Shown: positions 12,023-24,005 of the stretch, piece by piece
How the letters are laid out: every line of letters starts with the position of its first letter
Position numbering within the stretch: the stretch's first letter is position 1
Origin: Isoetes taiwanensis
Taxonomy: Eukaryota; Streptophyta; Lycopodiopsida; Isoetales; Isoetaceae
Length of the DNA stretch: 64,000 nt
Direction: 5' to 3'
Assembly: GCA_021234155.1 (NCBI GenBank)
Contig: JAJEKV010000012.1
Span: 10,134,448-10,198,447, forward strand
Notes under the pieces: model-generated
The model's database searches: none
What the model saw: the letters and a program-made list of their open reading frames with translations, nothing else
Told to the model about the DNA's origin: nothing
Made by a program: the position numbers and the translations under genes

Positions 12023-13429
12023 GAAGGAACTACAAGTACAGGCAAACAAGCCTTGGGGGCAAGTAATAGCAACATTGAAGGGCATGATGCTCCCAACGAA
12101 TGGTTTGCAGAGCTAAAAGCACAAGGTTACAACTTATTGGGACGCCCTGCTCCAAATCTGGCAGTGCAAACAGTATTAGCATGCATACTTAGTCCTGAGT
12201 TGCATCAGTATATCATCCAGAAGGAAGTAAATGTTCCTAATAGCGACCATTCTGCTATTATTCATATGGGTATGAGCAACTGCCTTACAATGGTTGCGGG
12301 TTTTGCAAAGAGTGATTACAATATAGAAGCGTGCAAAAGCATTATTGATGGCAGATATAACAGACTACCCATTGTGCAATTCAATGCCACTGAAAAGGAG
12401 GCTGCCAACTTAAGGACATTTGTCAAAGGTCTTACAGCACTTGAAAGGGCTAACGGTGTGAAGTTTACCTTTCCATCTAGCAACAGCAAAAGAGCTCGCA
12501 ACAAAGCACCTGTAGCACAGACCACTATAATACCAAATAGCCTGAGCAGTAACTGCCTGTTCAGTGTCAACATGTTACCCGAAGAATACAGGAGTGCCTT
12601 CACTACCAGCAAGGATGCTGGCCTGGAAAAACCTGTCATACTGGCTGATGAAGTGGAAAAACCTCCTATTGCAATGTTAAATCTATTTAACTGTGGAAAA
12701 TTCCCAATTATGTCTCAAAGAGAGGTCGAATCACATGGCGAACAATACAAGCAAGCTCTATGGAAAAGCAAAAATCTTGGTGTTCTTGCCCCCATTAGCG
12801 TGGAGGCATGGAGAAAACTGGCTAACATCTCTGATGATGATGTTAAACGAGCATTCGAGGATGCTGACAACTGCATACGAAGGGTGGACAAATTGGAGGT
12901 AATATTACCTTTTCCGGCAAAATGTTTTGGATTGGAATGTAGCAATAGCATGGCCATCAGCATAGGCCAAAAAGGGCATCAAGCTAGAGTTGATGAGAGA
13001 AGACATGACTTCTACATTAAAAAGATGTGGAGAACATTTTGCCCATTCATCAAATGCACATGTGGGAAAATAGCCAAGGAAAATGGGGATTGCCCTGATA
13101 CCATAATATGGTTAGACCAAGGAGTATGGTTTCTTATGAATAACTTGGAGATGGCATGGCCTATGCTGCCTAACATGGTCAGATTTGGATTCTTCAGTTC
13201 ACTACTATCCACTGTACCACTAAAGGATGCTGTTACTGCCCTACTTGGATACCTCAGGGTAAGGGACACATTAATTAAAATGGTTGTCAAATATTCAGAG
13301 GACCCTAGTACAGATTTGAACTTGGAATATGGGAATACTAAGCTTACTGATGTTCTGGAAAAAACTATCAAACCACTTAAGTTCATTATTGGTAAGCAAC
13401 GAGAACTCGAACAGCCGGACGATCGTTAG
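12023..13429 (+). CDS. Retroelement ORF1, exon 2 (copy 1; C-terminus shifted)
   Basis: It begins after the acceptor TTCTATAG at 12022 in phase 0 (EGTTSTGKQALGASNSN). The body, about 440 residues, is conserved with copies 2 and 3: GYNLLGRPAPNLAVQTVLAC, KGLTALERANGVKFTFP, AMLNLFNCGKFPIMSQREVE, CPFIKCTCGKIAKENGDCPD (Cys-rich, possibly zinc-binding), WFLMNNLEMAWPMLPNMVRF, GYLRVRDTLIKM and KLTDVLEKTIKPLKFI. No known family is recognised. Relative to copy 2, the frame is lost near 13400 in a stretch dense in CAG/CTG differences and stops at 13429. In copy 2 the tail continues about 85 residues with PPR and acidic segments. The break is therefore probably a consensus error. Confidence 0.75.
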   Translation, partial: EGTTSTGKQALGASNSNIEGHDAPNEWFAELKAQGYNLLGRPAPNLAVQTVLACILSPELHQYIIQKEVNVPNSDHSAIIHMGMSNCLTMVAGFAKSDYNIEACKSIIDGRYNRLPIVQFNATEKEAANLRTFVKGLTALERANGVKFTFPSSNSKRARNKAPVAQTTIIPNSLSSNCLFSVNMLPEEYRSAFTTSKDAGLEKPVILADEVEKPPIAMLNLFNCGKFPIMSQREVESHGEQYKQALWKSKNLGVLAPISVEAWRKLANISDDDVKRAFEDADNCIRRVDKLEVILPFPAKCFGLECSNSMAISIGQKGHQARVDERRHDFYIKKMWRTFCPFIKCTCGKIAKENGDCPDTIIWLDQGVWFLMNNLEMAWPMLPNMVRFGFFSSLLSTVPLKDAVTALLGYLRVRDTLIKMVVKYSEDPSTDLNLEYGNTKLTDVLEKTIKPLKFIIGKQRELEQPDDR

Positions 13430-13809
13430 TAATGTAAAAAGCAAACAGCTGAGCCCGACAGCCCAAATCGTTCCATTATTATGCCTCCTCGCCCTGCATA
13501 CAAAAGACACCGAGACCAACAATCACTGAGTATCTGATAGCTATAACCATGATATTATACAAATTGAAGATTCCAGTCAGGGGGACAGATCTGTGACAAA
13601 GGAAAACACAACTGCAAGCCGATCATATGACATCGAGAATCGGGATTTTGACATATAGGCGTTTTATAAGGTATGGAAACCAAACTATATAGTTATGAAT
13701 ACAACATCTTTTATCTGTGATAATCTTCTTTCTTTGACATACTTGTTTTAAAATGTAAAATAGCATGCTTACCCTAATACTATGATGACTGATTAGAAAA
13801 TAAAAATGA

Positions 13810-16023
13810 ATGACAATTGTAAAGGGGGCATGGGAATGCATACGTATTGATTCAATGCCTAAGATGGCATTACATATGGAAATTGATCCTCCTGATCAAC
13901 TTGTACAAAATGCATTCCAGATGAAGACCAGAAACCTGGTTCTAAATGAGGAAGGGAATTGGAAGCTTACCATGTACAAAGAGAAGGATAAAAAGAAATA
14001 CATACACTTCTGCTATTTTTCTAAATTGGTCAGCAGGCTGAATATCGGTTGGTTCTTTAAAAATCAATTACAAATATGTTTTGGCGAAAAAGGATTACTC
14101 CTTTATGAAAACTCCACATTTGGATGGAGATACATCAACAACATGAAAAGCTGGTTCTATAGACCCAAGATGATATTTGCACAATCTGGTGAACTGAAAT
14201 GCCCATGTGGTAATCCCACTTTAACAAGATTTATTGATCATGACATAGGTCATATAAGAACCACGTGCCTTGACATTGTGCACAATGAATCACTAAGAAA
14301 GTGTTTCGTCATGGGTTTAAACCATATCCCGGACCAACCGTTTACTCTACATCAGTTCAAAAGGGAGATGAAAGCCACTATTGAACAATTCTTCAAGCTG
14401 CACAGATTTTCATTTCATGATGACGAATCCTCCCTGATTGAAAGGTGTAAGGAGGAGATATTTAAAGGGGCTAGGCGTGAGGCTAAAAATCTCATAGAAA
14501 CTAACTTTGACAACAAGTGCAAATTTCTAACACAGGATTCTGATGTACTAAAGAATGTAGAGTGGCTTAAGGAACACTTCTATATATCCGGTATTGATAA
14601 AGCTGCCAATAACGCATCCTTTATATGCCCTGTGCATATTAGGAAGGAAGCCTATATAAGGCTGAACTGTCCAGACTTTGAGAAGGTTGAGACAAGTCCG
14701 GAGGAGATAACCAATGAAATAGAAAAAGAAATCAGTGCACTTATTGGGGAAGGCAACTCTAATTATACCGAGCTTCCATACCTGCTTGGCATCTACAAAG
14801 CCCATAAGAGGGAATATAGATGGATAACGAATGCACACAATACCATCTTTTCTGGAATTGCCTCACTGGTTGCAGCTGGTTTGAATACCATACTGGAGAT
14901 ATGGCCAAGAATTTGCAGCGAAAAATGCGCTATATTCAACCTCTTTAGCCAGCACAAGATTAAGGCTTCATGGGTAATCAATTCAATTTATGACTTGGTC
15001 TGTAATCTACCTAAACAGATCGATGAAGTGTTCGTATGTGACGTCACCAAGTGTTTTGAAAATATACCATTGAACGGCGAACAAGGTATTGGATCTATTA
15101 TGCAGGAGATATGTAATTTGGCATGGAAAAGCCAAGTAGCTATTAACAGCAAGTACAAAATGTGGTACAGTTTTACAAATAATGATAAGGTTGAAGTAAA
15201 ATGGAAGAAAGTTGATCCAAAAGGAAAAAAGTGGATGCTGATGGGTCAGGAGAAGTTTGTTAATATTAACATATGGTTGTTGAACAGCTGCTTCCTAAGC
15301 ATGGGAGAGGGAATATGGAAGCAATGCAGGGGTATTCCAATGGGTTTTCCTTGCAGTCCAGCGTGGTGCAACCTCTTTCTTGCCATGTTCGAACTAAAGT
15401 TTATACTCAAACTTGCACGAAATGGTAAAATGATTGAAGCATCAACCTTTTGTAACACACGTAGATACATTGATGATCTTATTGGCATCAACAGTTATTA
15501 TATGAGGTCATACCTGGGTTTGAACAATGAAACTATGCAAGATGGAACAATTTATGATCTTAGCATTCTCAAAATCAAAGATGAAACTGAATATTGGCTG
15601 CTGGATCAGGACACAAAAATTGGCAGAAAGGTTAATTTTCTAAATATGACAATTGAAGTCATAAATCGATTCCAAGGAAGATACTGTACCTACAGATTTG
15701 ATAAAAGGGATAATCTACCCTTCGAGGCCACCAAATTTGTCCACTCATGTGGCTGCAGACCTTACATAATGGCATGTAATGTAATCATGTCACAAGTTAT
15801 GCCTTACATGTATGTGCATAGTAACCCTATACTTGCAGCAGAAGACCTATATAAACTAATCAGCACATTTGTCGGCAAGGGCTTCAAAGAAAAGGATGTC
15901 TGGAAATCAGTAAACAAAGTCTGCAAGAACATGAACTTTCCTGGTCTGCAATACGATACCAGCACATTGATGAACGAACTCAAAAAATACAGGTACTTAT
16001 ACTACCTAGTTTTGAACGTTTAA
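13810..16023 (+). CDS. Penelope-like reverse transcriptase (copy 1, intact)
   Basis: An uninterrupted 737-codon frame. An N-terminal region contains CPCGNPTLTRFIDHDIGHIR (residues about 135-155) and MGLNHIPDQPFT, like the GL.F.P block preceding PLE fingers. RT motifs follow: LLGIYKAHK with RWITNAHNTIFS (about 325), motif A FVCDVTKCFENIPL (about 408), B' GIPMGFPCSPAWCNL (about 507), C RRYIDDLIGIN (about 550, both Asp present) and KVNFLNMTIEV (about 607), then YRFDKRDNLPFEATKF as in PLE thumbs. No GIY-YIG endonuclease follows. It would copy element RNA into DNA. Near the end, AAATACAG|GTACTT resembles a donor, conserved in copy 3. The start is uncertain; the next conserved Met is the SMPKMAL one. 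Confidence 0.85.
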   Translation: MTIVKGAWECIRIDSMPKMALHMEIDPPDQLVQNAFQMKTRNLVLNEEGNWKLTMYKEKDKKKYIHFCYFSKLVSRLNIGWFFKNQLQICFGEKGLLLYENSTFGWRYINNMKSWFYRPKMIFAQSGELKCPCGNPTLTRFIDHDIGHIRTTCLDIVHNESLRKCFVMGLNHIPDQPFTLHQFKREMKATIEQFFKLHRFSFHDDESSLIERCKEEIFKGARREAKNLIETNFDNKCKFLTQDSDVLKNVEWLKEHFYISGIDKAANNASFICPVHIRKEAYIRLNCPDFEKVETSPEEITNEIEKEISALIGEGNSNYTELPYLLGIYKAHKREYRWITNAHNTIFSGIASLVAAGLNTILEIWPRICSEKCAIFNLFSQHKIKASWVINSIYDLVCNLPKQIDEVFVCDVTKCFENIPLNGEQGIGSIMQEICNLAWKSQVAINSKYKMWYSFTNNDKVEVKWKKVDPKGKKWMLMGQEKFVNINIWLLNSCFLSMGEGIWKQCRGIPMGFPCSPAWCNLFLAMFELKFILKLARNGKMIEASTFCNTRRYIDDLIGINSYYMRSYLGLNNETMQDGTIYDLSILKIKDETEYWLLDQDTKIGRKVNFLNMTIEVINRFQGRYCTYRFDKRDNLPFEATKFVHSCGCRPYIMACNVIMSQVMPYMYVHSNPILAAEDLYKLISTFVGKGFKEKDVWKSVNKVCKNMNFPGLQYDTSTLMNELKKYRYLYYLVLNV

Positions 16024-16059
16024 GTTGAGATTTTCTTCAAGCAGTAGAACAGTAAAACA

Positions 16060-16160
16060 TATAGGAGGTGTGGAGGGTCCCTATGTATATAGGGATCCCT
16101 CTGCATCCCTATATACTAGTTATAAGGTACCCTCCTCACTTCCCGGTAGGAGGTAGGCTA
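16060..16160 (+). promoter_or_regulatory. Structured 3' end of retroelement copy 1
   Basis: Two hairpins close the element. Hairpin 1 has GGGTCCCTAT (16075-16084) pairing with ATAGGGATCC (16089-16098), using one G-U pair. Hairpin 2 has CCTCCT pairing with AGGAGG at about 16128-16155. The other family keeps both with changed bases. They probably mark the RNA 3' end recognised by the RT. Confidence 0.6.
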
Positions 16161-17034
16161 AGCTATATATATATAAATATATATACATATATATATCCAA
16201 ATGGTTGGCATAGTTTATGAAATATTCTACTGGCTTAAACTTGAGTCTCAATCTGCTTATATAACCTTATGGCACGGTTATACCATATGGGCACAAGCCT
16301 GATTCACACATGACCTTTGACATGTGGTTGAAGTTTGTAAGAATCTAGGATACAGCACATTAATGAGGAACACTCACCATTGAGATAGGGATCAGATGGT
16401 TATCCGTTTCATGAAACCACCCCAAACTTTGGGTCGAATAATATATGAGAAATAATTCTTGGACATAACTACACCTTTTGTAATTAAAACTTGGCTTAAT
16501 AGTTGGATAATTAACTTGAAGTTTGGCTATATTTATTTGCTGAAGGATGTCATGATGCACATGCACGACATGCTTAATGCTTTTTGATTGAGTATACTAG
16601 GGGCCACCACCTCTAGGGCATAGGACTTGACCAACATGAATTAGGTTGAAGATAAAAACGTATGATTCTTTTAATGCCACCTAATATACATTAGTGAGGA
16701 TAATGTACGAATACATATTGATGGGATATGCTAGAACTAATACGTGGGAATAAGGCGTGGCTAAAAATACTAGGTTAAAAAAATTTTTAGGGTTCAAGTC
16801 TATAATCGGAGATGGCGTGCAGCGGCATTGACGGATTTCTTAGGAAATTCGCTATGTTCAGAATGATAAATGCGCCTCCAAATTGTACTGAGGGCCGTAA
16901 AAGGATACGCTTATACGTGCTGCTGGATTTCTTCTTCCTAGCATGACATTCTAGGTCTGAAAATTCTAGAACAGGTACATCCGCCGGGGATTGAATGGCT
17001 CCAGGTCTGGGTAAGTAAAACTGACACAAACAGG

Positions 17035-17451
17035 ATGAAATATCTTTATAGCATGGATATTAGGGTTCATTGTTATATCAGAAGTTTACCTCGAAGTTTT
17101 GAGGCGCTTGAGCCCTGTTTTGAAAGAATGCCAAGGCCTGAGGGATCATCAAATGTTTTACCAACAAAGGCTGAGATTATTGCCTTGCTTAAGGAAAGGG
17201 GTATTGATTGCAAGAATGAGGGCGTGACCATAAAAAAATCTGTATTGGAGGACATGGCAAGGAAGGCCGGAATTGATTTATCTGCCAAAAGACCCAACGC
17301 TGGAAAACGACCTGGATCAAGCATCGAAGCCTGCCTTGCAACTGTAGCTAGCAGAGCTGGAAAACATACAAATAGGGAGGCTGGAAGCAGCATCAACATG
17401 ACTGGAGATGGGGATGACTTCTTTGACGAGGAGTCTATACCATTGAATCAG
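17035..17451 (+). CDS. Retroelement ORF1, exon 1 (copy 2)
   Basis: Identical to the copy 1 exon except one Ile-to-Met change near the end (SSINMTGDGDD). It ends PLNQ at the same donor, AATCAG|GTTCAG. The core PTKAEIIALLKERGIDC is unchanged. It joins 19075 in phase 0. Near-identity to copy 1 across exon, intron and leader points to a recent tandem duplication. Confidence 0.65.
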
Positions 17452-17837
17452 GTTCAGTTTTTTGATTATTAAAAACATGGTACCTGGTAGATTAAATATG
17501 ATAAGTAGGCAAATATTAAGGGGTTAAGGTTGAGAGATAACATGAATCGTGCATGGTCTGCTGCATCCATTCATTGTATGTTTACAGAAGTGTCAATACC
17601 AGATGAAATAACGTATCTATGGCAAGCCAGGAGAAGGTTTTATCATCAACACATGTCATAAAGACAGCTTTTAATTCTGTTACAGCAAAGTAATTTATGC
17701 TATGAAATCTGACGGTATTTGTTACAAGGTTATCTTTTTTAAGGTTGAAGGGCGTTAAGCCAGTTGAACCTATTGCTTACCTGCTAATCCCTGCATGCTT
17801 ACCCAATTTGGCTAATGCTTGTATGTTTGGATTGCAG

Positions 17838-18095
17838 GTAACCAGGTTCTACTCTACCTACTCTAATGTTTTTGGAAGCATGAGGCATTCAAGGGAGTGC
17901 TTTAACAGCAAGGAGAAATGGTTCAATAATATCTTATGTAGAAAAAAGGATGCTAAATTTGAGGAACAAAAGCTCATGTATAAGCTATACAGGTTATATC
18001 TTTCCCCTAATTTGAAATGCTGCAAGTGCGATATCGATCAATGGGCTAAAGGAATTGAGCAGGAATTTTTGGATAAGCTGACTGATGATACTTAA
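17838..18095 (+). CDS. Alternative terminal exon of ORF1 (copy 2)
   Basis: This is the same 85-codon frame as 10786-11043, entered after TTGCAG at 17837, with no change in the predicted peptide. The same caveat applies: the junction bases GTAAC also form a donor. Confidence 0.4.
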   Translation, partial: VTRFYSTYSNVFGSMRHSRECFNSKEKWFNNILCRKKDAKFEEQKLMYKLYRLYLSPNLKCCKCDIDQWAKGIEQEFLDKLTDDT

Positions 18096-19074
18096 GTACT
18101 GTGCACTTGCACAAAAAAAAGTGATATAGGAGGTTTTATTAGGATACTAAGTCGGATACATTTTAGATGATCTGATTTATATGAATATTTGGTGGAATGC
18201 TGGTTACCTACTTATGCAAAAATTAAAAATGGAAAAATAATTTTGAAAAATCAAACGTCTGCATATCTGAACTTTGAATTGTTGCTTGAGGAAAGTTTTA
18301 AATACTTAAGGGATGGATCATGTATATAAGTTGATAGGGTCTAAAATATTTCTACAGTTTACTGTTGCCATTATATCCTAAATGTTGAAACACCTACTAC
18401 TGTAAGTATGTAAGAAAGCTATGACGGCCAATCACGAAATATTGACTTTGATTAATCCTTCTTGTGCTGGGAACAAAAATTGAGATAAACATGCTTAAAT
18501 ACATTGATAGTGACTAAAGAATGCAATAAAAGTTCTAGTATTGAGGTTTATATGAACATGGTACCTTCTTGGTCTATGATAACAGTAAAGGTAATTGTCT
18601 GAAAACATGGTAATGTTTTTATCTTGGAATTGGTAGGTAGTGTCTCCCAATGTTTATCTCCTCTCTAATGTGGAGCTGATAAGTCTAGGCATGGCAGGAT
18701 ATCCTGTACATGGCTAGATGTCTGGATCATGACCCATGGAAACTGGTCTGGACTTGTATATATTCGGTGATTTCAGATTGCTGGTTTAACTGGCAGTGAA
18801 CAATTTGGGGGACACTAACTGTTTACTACTGAGTCATAAAATATACTATTTTAAATACTAAATACATCATAAGTATATCAATACTTGATACTATCAGGAG
18901 TAAATAATGAGGAATATCATGAATGGTTTAAAACATAAAGATTCTTTACTAAATTAATGTCGGAGAGGGCTAATACAACAGGGCATAAAATGTTAAAAAT
19001 TTAATGATCTGTTCGGCATGATGATTACCTGATATATGGACATATGTTTACTGATGTTTTGCACTATTCTATAG

Positions 19075-20711
19075 GAAGGAACTACAAGTACAGGCAAACA
19101 AGCCTTGGGGGCAAGTAATAGCAACATTGAAGGGCATGATGCTCCCAACGAATGGTTTGCAGAGCTAAAAGCACAAGGTTACAACTTATTGGGACGCCCT
19201 GCTCCAAATCTGGCAGTGCAAACAGTATTAGCATGCATACTTAGTCCTGAGTTGCATCAGTATATCATCCAGAAGGAAGTAAATGTTCCTAATAGCGACC
19301 ATTCTGCTATTATTCATATGGGTATGAGCAACTGCCTTACAATGGTTGCTGGTTTTGCAAAGAGTGATTACAATATAGAAGCGTGCAAAAGCATTATTGA
19401 TGGCAGATATAACAGACTACCCATTGTGCAATTCAATGCCACTGAAAAGGAGGCTGCCAACTTAAGGACATTTGTCAAGGGTCTTACAGCACTTGAAAGG
19501 GCTAATGGTGTGAAGTTTACCTTTCCATCTAGCAACAGCAAAAGAGCTCGCAACAAAGCACCCTGTGAGTAATGCACCACTATAATACCAAATAGCCCCG
19601 AAAGCAAGAATCACCGTTCGGTGTCAACATGTTACCCGAAGAATACAGGAGTGCCTTCACTACCAGCAAGGATGCTGGCCTGGAAAAACCTGTCATACTG
19701 GCTGATGAAGTGGAAAAACCTCCTATTGCAATGTTAAATCTATTTAACTGTGGAAAATTCCCAATTATGTCTCAAAGAGAGGTCGAATCACATGGCGAAC
19801 AATACAAGCAAGCTCTATGGAAAAGCAAAAATCTTGGTGTTCTTGCCCCCATTAGCGTGGAGGCGTGGAGAAAACTGGCTAACATCTCTGATGATGATGT
19901 TAAACGAGCATTCGAGGATGCTGACAACTGCATACGAAGGGTGGATAAATTGGAGGTAATATTACCTTTTCCGGCAAAATGTTTTGGATTGGAATGTAGC
20001 AATAGCATGGCCATCAGCATAGGCCAAAAAGGGCATCAAGCTAGAGTTGATGAGAGAAGACATGACTTCTACATTAAAAAGATGTGGAGAACATTTTGCC
20101 CATTCATCAAATGCACATGTGGGAAAATAGCCAAGGAAAATGGGGATTGCCCTGATACCATAATATGGTTAGACCAAGGAGTATGGTTTCTTATGAATAA
20201 CTTGGAGATGGCATGGCCTATGCTGCCTAACATGGTCAGATTTGGATTCTTCAGTTCACTACTATCCACTGTACCACTAAAGGATGCTGTTACTGCCCTA
20301 CTTGGATACCTCAGGGTAAGGGACACATTAATTAAAATGGTTGTCAAATATTCAGAGGACCCTAGTACAGATTTGAACTTGGAATATGGGAATACTAAGC
20401 TTACTGATGTTCTGGAAAAAACTATCAAACCACTTAAGTTCATTATTGGTAAGCAACAGGAACTGAACAGCCCGGGACAGACTGTTAGCAACAGAAAACG
20501 AAACAGTGAGCCTGACAGCCCAAACTGTTCCATTATTATGCCTCCTCGTCTGTACAAAAGACCTGAGACCAACAATCACGGAGTATCTGATAGCTATAAC
20601 CATGATATTATACAAATTGAAGATTCCAGTCAGGGGGACAGATCTGTGACAAAGGAAAACACAACTGCAAGCCGATCATATGACATCGAGAATCGGGATT
20701 TTGACATATAG
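19075..20711 (+). CDS. Retroelement ORF1, exon 2 (copy 2; interrupted near 19570)
   Basis: The frame begins after the acceptor TTCTATAG and matches copy 1 through NSKRARNKAP. It then breaks at 19560-19625, where copy 1 has several CTG/CAG words and copy 2 has CCG/AAG/CGG variants. It reopens at the MLPEEYRSAF segment and continues to a natural stop at 20711. Its C-terminal tail, lost in copy 1, includes SPGQTVSNRKRNSEPDSPNC, SIIMPPRLYKRPE and an acidic end. Taking each copy where it is intact implies an ORF1 protein of about 685 residues including exon 1. The interruption is suspected to be a consensus error rather than a real pseudogene lesion. Confidence 0.7.
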
Positions 20712-20862
20712 GCGTTTTATAAGGTATGGAAACCAAACTATATAGTTATGAATACAACATCTTTTATCTGTGATAATCTTCTTTCTTTGACATACTTGTT
20801 TTAAAATGTAAAATAGCATGCTTACCCTAATACTATGATGACTGATTAGAAAATAAAAATGA

Positions 20863-21367
<505 letters not shown>

Positions 21368-23728
21368 AGTATTTGTACTATAAGGGAGTCACAGTGAAAA
21401 AAAATGCATATCAGTATATAAAAGTGTAGTTATGCTTGGTAACGGGTCTATTAGCTATAGTGAATGAAAATCGGGGAGTAAAATCCAAGCTTAAAAAGAT
21501 TAGTATCAATTCAACTGGAGATTTGCGATCTAAATTTTTGCTTGAGTAATTTACAATAAAAATCTTAGCAAGGAAGTTGGAAAAACTGTATATTTCACTC
21601 TGCAGCATCACTTCCAGTAGAATACCAATCAAATATATTATATTTGTGCAGTTCCAAGAAAATAGAGCCATTGCAAAAAAACCACTTACCCAAAGAAAAC
21701 AATAAACAAAGCCAGTTGAAGCGAGGGAAAAAAAAAATGGCATCGAGGTTTAGACGACTTAGAAAAGGCTTGAGTATTTATAGGTCTTGGAGGTCCACCC
21801 TTCTATAGAAAAACAAAGATTCACAAGAATAAAAAATTCATTAGAGACTTCACTGACCCATACAAACCTCCAACCCAATAGCCACAGTTTGACCAGAGTC
21901 CTGGTTCAACAATCAAACAAAAAGAATGCATGACTCTTTACCTTCACCATGTTGTCGCTCTTCACATCTTTGCTTCGTCCATACATGTCATTGGTGGCTG
22001 CTGACATTGCTCGTCCCACATTTAACAGGGTATATACAACCAGACACCAGAGACAATACCTTATAGAACCCAAATACCTGTTTTGGGAGTTTCAAAAGTC
22101 GAATTCTTGGTTAGGCCGCTGCTTTATAATTTTCACAAAGTCGAAGATCAGAATACTGTTGCCTCCAGCAAGTTTTAAACCCCCTTGTTTCCAAACGCTT
22201 AAGAATCTCAAGTGTGCAATGAAATGGATAATAAACTTGCTACTATAATTCAAAATAAATCTTTCATTTGCATATCCATAAGGAAGAAATAGATTCCATG
22301 AGATTCCTTTCGAGACACTCAAGATATGCTCTTAGATTCGAAAAGATTGCCTAAATACCCCCTAGATTCTTTGAAGACTCTTTAAGATTCCCTTGACCCT
22401 CTTGAATCCAGTGTCACCACGATGAAATGATGCCATCGTTAACCAATGAAGAAGTAAATACCTAAAGGTCAAAGTCAGCACCATAAGTTACAGTTAACCC
22501 TTGATAGTCAAGCTCATTTTTAGAGAGAGGCCTAATGACATGCATCACCTTATGGAGATAAACAACTAGAATCACAAACATCGCCTTCTTTCTTAACCAC
22601 AGTCAACCTCTTACCCAACCATGCTAGGGAAGAATCTTCCCTCTTGGAAAATAGGTGGAACCAACCCAACCCTTGAGTTAGGATTGTTTAGTCGTTCATG
22701 TCAATTGCTTGAAGTGGTCATACAATTAAAAGCGATTTGACACTCTAATTAGCTAAGAAGAACTCCTTTATACGATCTGGAATTATTACAATCAATTAGC
22801 TACACGACACCCAGTTATGAAGTTATGACTATGTCTACTTTGCACTATTAGCTTAAGAGATTAGGACTTAGAACATGAAGATTTGAATTTGGGACTTGCT
22901 GGGGTTAGCATTCTCGAACATCTATACAAATTTTTGTTAGATTACGCCGTGGTTTCTAAAAATTCATGAAATCACATCAATATTTTCTTTGCCATAATTG
23001 GGAGAAATTCTTTGTGATTTTCATAGGTTTCCATTAAATTTCCCAAGATCATATGAAGATTCTTCAAGATTCCTATCTCTCCCAAGTCCAACATTGCAGA
23101 CCCTGGGACAACAAGAAAAATCAAAGTCAACTTCAAGAGTCAAGATAAACGTATAGAAATCAATATCAAAGCTAAAGCGAAAACCCAATTGTGATGAAAG
23201 TCAATCTCAACCCATTGAATCAAAGTAACTTCAGTTGACAAAGATTGTTAAGATGCCCTTAGAATCTAGAAACGACCTTGGTGGGATTGCAAGTTATCAC
23301 AATACACTAGGATCATTTGGAACGCTTAGAGAACAAAATTTACGGACATTTGTACGTAGTTAGAAACACATGCGTATGGATAATATAACCTAGATCCATT
23401 TGTATGGTACGGGTAGATCCCCTATTTATTAACACTTCACAAAGAATATTAGAATATTAGTTTGGCCCCTGGTTCTTGGAAATTGCCTCGAAATACATCT
23501 CTACACGAGGGGAAGGTCGCATGATGTATTTCAACAAAAAAATACCTTGCATGGAAGAAAGCAAAAGATTTCAAGGAACGAGCTATTATGCATCCTTTCA
23601 AGCGGTGGTTGCGAATCCTTTCATAACCTCTTCTTGTGGATGAGGCCTATGAGATGATTAAAGGGCTGCAAATAAATTGAATGGGAACAATGACACCCAA
23701 GCTAGAGCAAGCCACTACAAATAGACAA

Positions 23729-23843
23729 TGGCAAAATAAGAACATCCTTGGGGACATACGCTTTCATGGCATAATAAGAATATCCTTGCTGACATATGCT
23801 TTCATGGCAAAATAAGAATATCCTTGGGGACATATGCTTTCAT
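23729..23843 (+). repeat. Three tandem units of about 38-39 bp
   Basis: The units begin at 23729, 23768 and 23806, each starting GGCA.AATAAGAA and ending GCTTTCAT, with a few substitutions. Confidence 0.9.
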
Positions 23844-23911
23844 GAGCCGACTGGCCAAGGATTGAAAAAAGGTAAAAAGTTTTCCCCTCTAAACAAATAG
23901 TTCCAGATAGT

Positions 23912-24005
23912 AGCCAATTATAAGACTATATAGGCATCCATCATAAGTCGAATGTGCCAGCCAATTATAAGACTATATAGGCATCCATCATAAGTCGAAT
24001 GTGCC
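23912..24005 (+). repeat. Perfect 47-bp tandem duplication
   Basis: Units 23912-23958 and 23959-24005 are identical, beginning AGCCAATTATAAGACTATAT. Confidence 0.95.

Larger units (their letters stand above)
9111..16160 (+). mobile_element. Penelope-like retroelement copy 1 (complete, about 7.05 kb)
   Basis: The element starts in a TA-rich leader (9111-9143) followed by CCAAATGGTTGGCATAG and ends with two hairpins at 16075-16160. The next copy begins immediately. It contains a long 5' leader, ORF1 exon 1, a 1.62-kb intron with an alternative exon, ORF1 exon 2, a short spacer and an RT ORF, all on the plus strand. Copy 2 repeats it at a period of 7052-7053 bp with very high identity. Introns in Penelope-like elements are an established peculiarity of that group. 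No GIY-YIG domain, LTR, integrase or poly-A tail is visible. Class assignment rests on RT motifs and the tandem arrangement. Confidence 0.75.

Noticed and set aside
13810-16023. Telomerase reverse transcriptase or a cellular rvt gene
   Set aside because: Motif wording, the repeated mobile context and the tandem copies fit a Penelope-like element better; no TERT N-terminal domains are visible and no telomere repeats flank the copies.
16031-16160. Extra RT exon at the 3' end using the acceptor TTCAAGCAG
   Set aside because: Gives a short open tail in copy 1 only; copy 3 has no matching acceptor and the region is explained by hairpins.
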